From Candidatus Cloacimonadota bacterium (lineage in GTDB: Bacteria; Cloacimonadota; Cloacimonadia; Cloacimonadales; TCS61), in assembly GCA_030668345.1 (NCBI GenBank), contig DAOUUD010000019.1, positions 1 to 15,765 of the forward strand: a stretch of DNA of 15,765 bases, read 5' to 3'. How positions within the stretch are numbered: position 1 is the first letter of the stretch; each line of letters starts with the position of its first letter. The notes below the pieces were generated by a model that ran no database searches, was not told where the DNA came from, and saw only the letters and a program-made list of their open reading frames with translations. The position numbers were made by a program, and so were the translations under genes. Positions 7,701 through 12,741 of the stretch are shown piece after piece.

Positions 7701-9174
7701 GGAGCAATGCGATGCCTTAAAAGCAGATATCATCGCACTCATACAGGAAGGAAATGATTATGGACTAAAATCGGAAGACAGAACTCGAGCCTTGTATATC
7801 GGGGGAAAAATATATGATCATGGAGCTGATGTCGTTCAAAAACAGATCCAGAAATATATCGATGTCTCCAAGCAGTTGAATAACGAACAGATGACAGATA
7901 ATCCTGTGCAGCAGAAACAATATAAAATAGCCATTAATAATAAGGGAAACGAGTTCGTACTGACCTTTCTCAAAAAAGGTGTTCAACTCTATAATACCCT
8001 GCTCGCTACCTTCTATGATGGTAAAGATTATTCTGATCAGTGGACCGATTTAGCCAATGAAAGATTGGTAGAACTGGGTGTTCGCAAACCGAAAGTGCTC
8101 GAACATATTTACACAAATTCTGCCTGGGAAGTAAATAGAACTGTCATTAGTGATCTGTCTACAAATAGTATAAACAGCGCTTCCTGGAATTCAGTGCAGA
8201 TAGCTCCCCAGTCCACGGTTTTTGATTCTGCCATGGTAATTTTGATACCACCCCGGCAGGGCATATATCTGAAAAGGGAATTTACTGCAGAGATAAAACC
8301 GGAACTGATTACTTTTGATTATGCCTATGACAAACCGGTGGAAGTATATTTGAATAATGTTCTGGTAGAAAAAGCAGCAACCCTGCGGGAAGATTTTGTT
8401 AAGGTAAATAATGTTCTTACTCCGCATTATTCAATTGGCACCTCCAAGAATATGAAATATGGTTTGAACAATATCATTATAAAAATATCTGTGGATTCTA
8501 CAGTTGTAGATACAATCCCGTTCAGTTCTTTCATTACCCTGCAGTACGATAAGGAAAAACTGGAGATTGCCAAAACTACCGAAAAGAGGATGCTACTATC
8601 TGATTACAGTTGGCTGACCAGGAAAGATGATTTTGTGCTGGAAGACACAACTTCAAATATTGTAGAAGAAATAGCAGTTACCGACACAATGCCGGCAGAC
8701 TCTCTGGCCTATGCACAGGTGCAGATAGATACAATGACAACGAATCGGGAAGAAGCAGGATGGGAACCAGCGGGTGTTAGCAACTTCCAGTTCTTCAAAG
8801 CTCAGATGTTCGGTCTTGAAAGCAGCGAGGCACTGGATATCTGGTATCCGGTAATCGATTCTAGTAAAGTAGAAACAGTATATTTTAAAAAGGATATTAA
8901 TCTCGATGGTGATGTGATAGAAGCTCAGGCTAAACTGATCGGTCAGAATACTGTAACACTCTGGGTGAATGGTGAACTGGTGATAACTGATCAGGGAGTG
9001 ATCGTGGATGATAAGTTGAAGAAGATACAATCTCACGAGATCAGCATAGCCCAGCTGAAACCCGGTAAGAATACTATACTGGCAAAAGTTGAAGGCGGCA
9101 GAGAATTCAAGGGTTTTATCTTTGAAATGAATTATACTATTAGGAAGGGTGGTAATGAACCCGGAGGTAGATAA
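4750..9174 (+). CDS. Giant secreted TPR protein with two C-terminal beta-sandwich modules
   Basis: At 1474 residues this is the largest product of the operon. The N-terminal hydrophobic segment ends in Ile-Ile-Ala-Gln-Asp, a Sec signal peptide without a lipobox. TPR-like helix pairs run over about residues 60-285 and 550-875; examples are Asn-Asp-Phe-Glu-Glu-Ala-Tyr, Asn-Asp-Tyr-Thr-Gly-Ala-Glu and Ala-Asp-Tyr-Ile-Thr-Ala-Ala. More helices follow to about 1110. Two beta-rich modules close the protein, about 1118-1270 and 1336-1474. Each has a Tyr-Leu/Phe-Lys strand, a central Val-x-Leu-x-Asn/Trp-Val-Asn turn and a Leu-Asn/Gly-Lys-Asn-x-Ile-x-x-Lys strand. They resemble galactose-binding-like jelly rolls, and an acidic Thr/Asp/Glu-rich linker joins them. 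The role is probably a large periplasmic or surface scaffold, perhaps sugar-binding at its end; that is inference. The start overlaps the previous gene by 8 bp, with AGGA 11 nt before ATG. In position it recalls the TPR proteins found near Agl-type motors. Confidence 0.75.
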   Translation: MNNITSRKFTFIILILLLAVAGIIAQDVVNDMNSQLQKKYNEKIAHKKDVYQKTLRFINENPHSPGLSTLYFYLAEMSTEIDIHNPSVTAGYYKKILEKDTNFLQKDAVLYNIGYYGFAAEVYQRDEARQRNIDLVMNWPDSLRLTKERLQYVLDTYRQVWEDFPESSYNTEAGYRLGTVYFEIALDTRVPQEYYERAIYYFDLVSKKEGEALANYGLFQRAWTYFTSANFTKAIEDFTLILQTIHIDSLQIEKTFFEADAIENIAFSLIEYDGTDFEQFSLAAEKAKEIFHSFVSKEYGKEVILKSIELKHKYNAPMQAADLYNAYIALYPEGLNCPIFVDSIMTIYKRNPSRTRSGVPAEELVIDEYIRLTKDFRIDSPWFQDNADIDKTPQLAIIREAYEFMGPKYYNNFAQSAEENDYLIYKELVENYCHYDAFRDEAGAKQMEIMRKNVVDFSQDMAESSQDPRLYLAVIADINTFIESYPEHPALQEYKETEFYNYEQIYNILKPTIKETAYVDTVNNITLNKEDLDSLFVMAARKYEDYLTTSATSSKSIETELIRIIYQRAELNYARNDFEEAYNDFNRLLNYAINNEIKKISYARLAEISQSRNDYTGAENYYREATKYASDEEKQVYNNNILATMQAKANTLADSADYITAAQEYLRLAAEIENDDLEKSTGFIVKAIESYQQAGENQTAINLFLDIAAKKNDKNDILAAYISAWTISDSLQNWEQSEGLRKQFINKFKKSNEAYKLRLQIIGFYEGEQFNDKERAADMYLQLHDEADQMDIDEDQKENIFLNAYRIYNELGNENMIVELCLRFEKLYPSHPKANDFLIRIAKIYNDRGEEHKFEELAAYLYKKDPNIDLFITIAAEKLKEIKTEVDSLFESEQYNRMFTRIKDFKLADEHYREKNLHLPTEAIYEAFDYYDNYITFHNRFEEEVNRIEISFLVSTPDELLRVNELTEWKTHLTEGKQRIPKLMEQCDALKADIIALIQEGNDYGLKSEDRTRALYIGGKIYDHGADVVQKQIQKYIDVSKQLNNEQMTDNPVQQKQYKIAINNKGNEFVLTFLKKGVQLYNTLLATFYDGKDYSDQWTDLANERLVELGVRKPKVLEHIYTNSAWEVNRTVISDLSTNSINSASWNSVQIAPQSTVFDSAMVILIPPRQGIYLKREFTAEIKPELITFDYAYDKPVEVYLNNVLVEKAATLREDFVKVNNVLTPHYSIGTSKNMKYGLNNIIIKISVDSTVVDTIPFSSFITLQYDKEKLEIAKTTEKRMLLSDYSWLTRKDDFVLEDTTSNIVEEIAVTDTMPADSLAYAQVQIDTMTTNREEAGWEPAGVSNFQFFKAQMFGLESSEALDIWYPVIDSSKVETVYFKKDINLDGDVIEAQAKLIGQNTVTLWVNGELVITDQGVIVDDKLKKIQSHEISIAQLKPGKNTILAKVEGGREFKGFIFEMNYTIRKGGNEPGGR

Positions 9175-9192
9175 CCCGGGTATCTCAGGGTG

Positions 9193-9198
9193 AAAGGT
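9193..9198 (+). promoter_or_regulatory. Ribosome binding site that sets the start of the small secreted protein
   Basis: AAAGGT lies 6 nt before ATG 9205. This start yields a standard Met-Lys-Lys signal peptide and is preferred over the in-frame GTG at 9190, which would swallow the site. Confidence 0.6.
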
Positions 9199-9204
9199 AT
9201 ATTT

Positions 9205-9465
9205 ATGAAAAAAATACTAATTTTATGTATATTAATTATATTTATTTCCTCTTTGCTGGCGCAAACCACTACAGGACAAAGCACCAAATCGGACGAGTAC
9301 AGAAATCTCAAAAAACTGAAAAGCGAAGCTGAAGAAGAAGTAAAAATCGAGATCCGTAAACCGGATAATACTGCTTTAATGCCACGCACTCAGACGGATT
9401 ACGATTCCGATATGAAATTGAATGTTATAGATAAATTTAAAAAATCCAATAAATTACTTTACTGA
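9205..9465 (+). CDS. Small secreted protein of unknown function
   Basis: An 86-residue protein with a typical Sec signal peptide (hydrophobic core to about residue 19, cleavage near Ser-Leu-Leu-Ala-Gln-Thr). The mature part of roughly 67 residues is hydrophilic, rich in Lys, Glu, Asp and Thr, with no cysteine and no predicted membrane span. A short charged helix (about residues 33-50) is followed by a probably disordered stretch. There is no lipobox, so it should be free in the periplasm. I recognise no family. It lies 30 bp after the giant TPR gene and 12 bp before the ExbB-like gene, inside the operon, so it is probably an accessory part of the same complex. Signal peptide, ribosome binding site and position make it a real gene despite its size. 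Confidence 0.7.
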   Translation: MKKILILCILIIFISSLLAQTTTGQSTKSDEYRNLKKLKSEAEEEVKIEIRKPDNTALMPRTQTDYDSDMKLNVIDKFKKSNKLLY

Positions 9466-9477
9466 GGGAGGTTAGTA

Positions 9478-10203
9478 ATGAGTAGAGGTTTTAGAATATT
9501 ATTTCTGGTTGTTTTATTGTTCAGCGTGAGCAGTCTTTCTGCTGCTGTGAATGTAGTCGAAATGTTCGTACAAGGTGGTGTGTTCATGTACTTCATCTCT
9601 TTCTTATTGATCGTGATGCTCATTATGGCGATTATCAAGTACTGGCAACTTACAATTAAAGAAAAACTGGACACCAAGAAATTTTATCTTAAATTGAAAG
9701 GTTACATTAAAAATAACCAGACGGAAGAAGCGATTCGTATCAGTTCTCAGTTCAAGAAGACCACCATCGGTTTTATTTTCTGGAACGGTCTGCTGGGCTA
9801 TAATGACGGCTTAAAATCCGGTAAGAAAGGGATGGAACTGCAAAGACATCTGCAGAACTCTTTTGATGAAGCAGGCTTGCAGGCTATACCAAATGTTGAA
9901 GCCGGACTGTTCTGGTTCGATATTATCGCCCAGGTTTCCACATTGCTGGGTCTGCTGGGAACTATCTTTGGTCTGGTAGCATCCTTCGATGCTCTGGCCA
10001 ATGCACCCGAAGCCGATAAGAGTCGCCTTCTTACAGAAGGTATTTCCATGGCTATGGGAACCACAGCCTACGGTCTTATGGTTGCTATTCCCACTATGCT
10101 TATCAAAGGTGCTCTTCAGGCACGAGCCGATAAAATTATCAATGATATTGACGAATATAGTGTAAAAACGATAAACCAGATAACCTACGCTATGAAGGAT
10201 TAG
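9478..10203 (+). CDS. MotA/TolQ/ExbB family proton-channel protein (AglR-like)
   Basis: A 241-residue inner-membrane channel subunit that with ExbD-type partners uses the proton motive force. GGGAGG, 6 nt before ATG, is the best ribosome binding site in the operon. Residues 5-23 form an extra hydrophobic segment, either a signal peptide or a fourth helix. The usual three spans are about 34-54, 144-168 and 188-213, with a cytoplasmic loop of about 90 residues between the first two. The family hallmarks Leu-Leu-Gly-Thr-Ile-Phe-Gly-Leu (Thr162) and Gly-Thr-Thr-Ala-Tyr-Gly-Leu (Thr196) match Thr148 and Thr181 of E. coli ExbB. The position of E. coli Glu176 is Met191 here; Glu187 lies one helical turn before it. 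Two ExbD genes follow at once, as with AglR followed by AglQ and AglS. Family is certain; the subtype is inferred from context. Confidence 0.93.
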   Translation: MSRGFRILFLVVLLFSVSSLSAAVNVVEMFVQGGVFMYFISFLLIVMLIMAIIKYWQLTIKEKLDTKKFYLKLKGYIKNNQTEEAIRISSQFKKTTIGFIFWNGLLGYNDGLKSGKKGMELQRHLQNSFDEAGLQAIPNVEAGLFWFDIIAQVSTLLGLLGTIFGLVASFDALANAPEADKSRLLTEGISMAMGTTAYGLMVAIPTMLIKGALQARADKIINDIDEYSVKTINQITYAMKD

Positions 10204-10207
10204 TATT

Positions 10208-10714
10208 ATGGCATACGGTCCATCCCAAAACAGGACGGGATCTCAGCACGAACATCGAGAACCTAATCTCATTCCCATCATGAATCTCTTCATAGTTATC
10301 ATTCCCATGTTGATGACCATCATGGTCTCTGTACATCTGGCGATGATAGCGATAACATTGCCTGCTCCTTCTACTGATGCCAGTAACGGTGGAGAAGAAG
10401 AAGAACAGATGGAGGAATCACCTAAAATGATAACTCTAGCCCTGTTCCCGGATCGTTTCGAGATCATGGTAGAAGGTGATAAAGGAGTTACTGAGATTCT
10501 ACAGTTGAGCCCGGGTCGACATGATTTTGTTACTCTTGATAAGAATATGGCCGAACTTAAAATAGCACACGAAAAACAGGGCACAATAGAAGTACTACCC
10601 GATCCTACAGTAAGGTTCGATACATTGCTGCGGTCGATCGATATATGCAAGAGCAACGATTTCCCGAATATCAAATATCTTACAGCTTTAACCAAATACT
10701 ACCGAGCAAAATAG
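10208..10714 (+). CDS. ExbD/TolR-like protein with Asn in place of the proton-path Asp
   Basis: A 168-residue protein with the ExbD layout: a short hydrophilic N-terminus, one membrane span (about 22-50), an acidic linker (Gly-Glu-Glu-Glu-Glu-Gln-Met-Glu-Glu) and a periplasmic domain. The domain ends with Val-Leu-Pro-Asp-Pro-Thr-Val, then Phe-Asp-Thr-Leu-Leu and Phe-Pro-Asn-Ile, as in the family. The span start, Asn-Leu-Ile-Pro-Ile-Met-Asn-Leu (20-27), aligns without gaps to the ExbD motif Asn-Val-Thr-Pro-Phe-Ile-Asp-Val, so N26 (codon AAT at 10283) replaces the essential Asp25 of E. coli ExbD. A further Pro lies at 34 in the helix. AAGGA precedes ATG by 8 nt, and the gene starts 4 bp after the ExbB-like stop. 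It is probably a partner of the next ExbD-like protein rather than a lone proton carrier. Confidence 0.85.
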   Translation: MAYGPSQNRTGSQHEHREPNLIPIMNLFIVIIPMLMTIMVSVHLAMIAITLPAPSTDASNGGEEEEQMEESPKMITLALFPDRFEIMVEGDKGVTEILQLSPGRHDFVTLDKNMAELKIAHEKQGTIEVLPDPTVRFDTLLRSIDICKSNDFPNIKYLTALTKYYRAK

Positions 10715-10723
10715 GAGCGTGAT

Positions 10724-11260
10724 ATGAAACGAGCATCAGTAAGAGTAGATAGATCAGCCGGGAGTTCCGGATTTACAAAACGCTCACGCGGTATGAAAAC
10801 AAGAGATCTTAACATTACTTCACTTATTGATATTCTGACAATTCTACTGGTTTTCATGATCAAGAACATATCCATGGATGCCAGCCAGAAAAATGCTCCC
10901 GAAGGCATGCTACTGCCCACAACGATAACCAGAAATGAGCTGATCGAAAGCGGGAAAGCTGTTTTCGTGAAGATCTACACGGATAAAATCCTCTATGGAG
11001 CAGAAAATATACCGGTCGGATCGCTGCAGGATTTTATCAGCCAGCAGGATACCAGGCAATCTCTTCTCAGGTTATTGCAGATGGAAGCAAGATCGATAAT
11101 GGCAATGAACAGCCAACCATGTCTATTGATCCAGGCGGATAAGGATATACCGTGCAGATATATTACGGAGTTCATAAAATTCAGTGCCCAGGCTTCATTT
11201 GCCAACATCTATTTTTCTACTATCCATTCCGAAAACAAAGAAGAAGTGCTGGGTATTTAA
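10724..11260 (+). CDS. ExbD/TolR family biopolymer transport protein, Asp retained
   Basis: A 178-residue protein with a basic cytoplasmic N-terminus and one membrane span (about 31-50). The span contains Asn-Ile-Thr-Ser-Leu-Ile-Asp-Ile, so the proton-carrying Asp is D36. The periplasmic domain ends in the family pattern Leu-Leu-Ile-Gln-Ala-Asp-Lys-Asp, then Ile-Thr-Glu-Phe-Ile-Lys and Ala-Asn-Ile-Tyr-Phe-Ser-Thr. AGGAG lies 6 nt before ATG and overlaps the stop of the first ExbD-like gene; the spacing is 9 bp. It differs strongly from its neighbour, so the pair is an old duplication and not a recent copy. With the ExbB-like protein it should form the motor. The two-ExbD arrangement matches the Agl type of system. 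Confidence 0.92.
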   Translation: MKRASVRVDRSAGSSGFTKRSRGMKTRDLNITSLIDILTILLVFMIKNISMDASQKNAPEGMLLPTTITRNELIESGKAVFVKIYTDKILYGAENIPVGSLQDFISQQDTRQSLLRLLQMEARSIMAMNSQPCLLIQADKDIPCRYITEFIKFSAQASFANIYFSTIHSENKEEVLGI

Positions 11261-11264
11261 AAAA

Positions 11265-11268
11265 GAGG
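11265..11268 (+). promoter_or_regulatory. Ribosome binding site that sets the start of the AgmX-like gene
   Basis: GAGG lies 5 nt before ATG 11274, just after the stop of the second ExbD-like gene. It supports this start over any in-frame start further upstream, which would run deep into that gene. Confidence 0.75.
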
Positions 11269-11273
11269 TGGCT

Positions 11274-12698
11274 ATGGCAGAAAAAATATTAAATTTGAAA
11301 CTTAAATATAAGGATAAAATCCTTGATATTGCCAGGCAGAAAAGAGATTTCAGCAAATCTTTTATAATCGGAAGTAGTAAATTTATCTTCTGGCAGATTC
11401 TGGATAAGGCTTTTCCTGACAAGTATTCGCTTATCTCCAAAAGCGGCTCATCCTACAAGCTGAAACTTCGCGAGGACATGGATATAACGATCAAGAAAGA
11501 CAATCAGGAACTGACAAAAGATGACCTGCGGAGAGCAAACCTGCTGAAGGGGAATACGCTAACTCTGGATCCATCTACTATTGGGGCAGTAACTTTTGGG
11601 GGAGATTGGAAAATAGAGTATAATTTCATGGAACCCTACAGATATGTTGCTACCAGGGAAGAAGTGACCGTTGCCAAGCAGTTTGCCAAAGCCAGCCCAC
11701 TTTCACCGCAGGAAAAATTTACCAGGATTTTTGTAATCCTGGGTGTACTGGTTACCTGGATAGGCCTTTATATTGCAGAGAGTAACTATGTACCTCCCGT
11801 GAGATTAGATTTCGCAGAACGTCTGCTAAGGATCGAAGAATATGCTACCCAGATTGAAGTAGGAGAGGTAGAAGAAGTGGTCGGTCCCACCGAAACCGGA
11901 CCAAAAAGCCGGGAAGAGATGGAAGAAGAAGTTACCGAGCAGGTTGAACAGGCTCAAGCTATGTCGTCTGCCGAATTTGAAAAAGAGTTCGGACTTACTC
12001 TGGGAGATGGTATAGCTGGTATGCCCGGCGGAGAGGGAGCCGGTGATTTCAGCAATGAACTTCTGGAAGTTACGGAAGTAAGTGAAATAGTTGTTGCCGG
12101 AACGGGTCCCGGAACGGGCAGTGGACCGGTAGCCACCAGGGGAGCCAGTGATCTGGATGTAGCCGGAGCCGGAGGTTTTGATCTGGAAGGAGTAGGAGAC
12201 GGACTGGGTGATATTGGTGGTCTGGAAGGTCTCGATCTGGGTGGAACCGGTGGTTTTGAAGAGGTTGACCTGGCCAGTCTGGGCGGTGATGTAGGAAGTT
12301 ACAACGTTACAAAGGTAGAGAGTAAAGCTCAATTCCAGGCTGTTAAAAAGCGTTTTGCCGGTATCAAGATGGTGAAAGAGGGAACCATCAAGATCGAAGA
12401 GATGACTCCTGAAACAAAATCAGAACTGGCTAATATCGACAATGTTGTAAGCACCTATAAGCCACAGATCACTAAACTGTTCACCGTGGAATCGATGATA
12501 ATGGATATGTATGGCACGATCGAATTTTCATTGATCATCAGTGCTGCCGGCAAAGTAGAAGCTGTTGATATAGAAGTAGCTGATGGCAGCTATTTCACAG
12601 ATAACTTCATGGGAAAATGCCGTCAGATCATTCTCAACTGGAAGATCAAAGTGAAAGAACCCATTGGTTACAGTTTCCGTATGAAGTTCTATAAATAA
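11274..12698 (+). CDS. One-span membrane protein with AgmX/PglI-type C-terminal domain
   Basis: A 474-residue protein with four parts. Residues 1-148 are a soluble, cytoplasmic, beta-rich domain with an Ile-Ile-Gly-Ser-Ser element and a closing Gly-Asp-Trp-Lys-Ile-Glu-Tyr strand. This recalls the FHA-like N-domains of AgmX-type proteins, with low certainty. Residues 150-168 are a membrane span. Residues about 195-345 are an acidic, then Gly-rich linker (many Gly-Leu, Gly-Gly and Gly-Asp units). About 380-474 form the AgmX/PglI-type, TonB-like C-terminal domain: Gly-Thr-Ile-Glu-Phe-Ser-Leu-Ile-Ile, a Gly-Lys-Val strand, then Lys-Cys-Arg-Gln-Ile-Ile-Leu-Asn-Trp. The only cysteine is C449; relatives as I recall them carry two. 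It is the last gene of the operon, next to the motor genes, and probably carries force from the inner membrane outward. AgmX is known from Myxococcus gliding; motility is not shown here. Confidence 0.78.
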   Translation: MAEKILNLKLKYKDKILDIARQKRDFSKSFIIGSSKFIFWQILDKAFPDKYSLISKSGSSYKLKLREDMDITIKKDNQELTKDDLRRANLLKGNTLTLDPSTIGAVTFGGDWKIEYNFMEPYRYVATREEVTVAKQFAKASPLSPQEKFTRIFVILGVLVTWIGLYIAESNYVPPVRLDFAERLLRIEEYATQIEVGEVEEVVGPTETGPKSREEMEEEVTEQVEQAQAMSSAEFEKEFGLTLGDGIAGMPGGEGAGDFSNELLEVTEVSEIVVAGTGPGTGSGPVATRGASDLDVAGAGGFDLEGVGDGLGDIGGLEGLDLGGTGGFEEVDLASLGGDVGSYNVTKVESKAQFQAVKKRFAGIKMVKEGTIKIEEMTPETKSELANIDNVVSTYKPQITKLFTVESMIMDMYGTIEFSLIISAAGKVEAVDIEVADGSYFTDNFMGKCRQIILNWKIKVKEPIGYSFRMKFYK

Positions 12699-12711
12699 AA
12701 TTATATTAAAT

Positions 12712-12741
12712 AAAAGCCCTCTTTGCTGGAGGGCTTTTTTT
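12712..12741 (+). terminator. Intrinsic terminator ending the envelope operon
   Basis: A 10-bp perfect stem pairs 12712-12721 (AAAAGCCCTC) with 12729-12738 (GAGGGCTTTT) around a 7-nt loop (TTTGCTG). It is followed by a continuous T-run at 12735-12741. It lies 14 bp after the AgmX-like stop. The T-run touches the first ATG of priA (12742), and GGAGGG (12728-12733) in the loop end and 3' arm is also the only ribosome binding site for priA. Confidence 0.93.

Noticed and set aside
9159..9186. ACCCGGGT palindrome just after the giant TPR stop
   Set aside because: Short, without a T-run, and between closely spaced operon genes; probably chance rather than a terminator.
11184..11273. Upstream in-frame start for the AgmX-like gene
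   Set aside because: It would overlap the second ExbD-like gene by 77 bp; ATG 11274 has its own GAGG site.
12001..12300. Gly-rich coding stretch as a DNA tandem repeat
   Set aside because: Gly, Leu and Asp recur irregularly with varied codons; there is no exact repeat unit at the DNA level.
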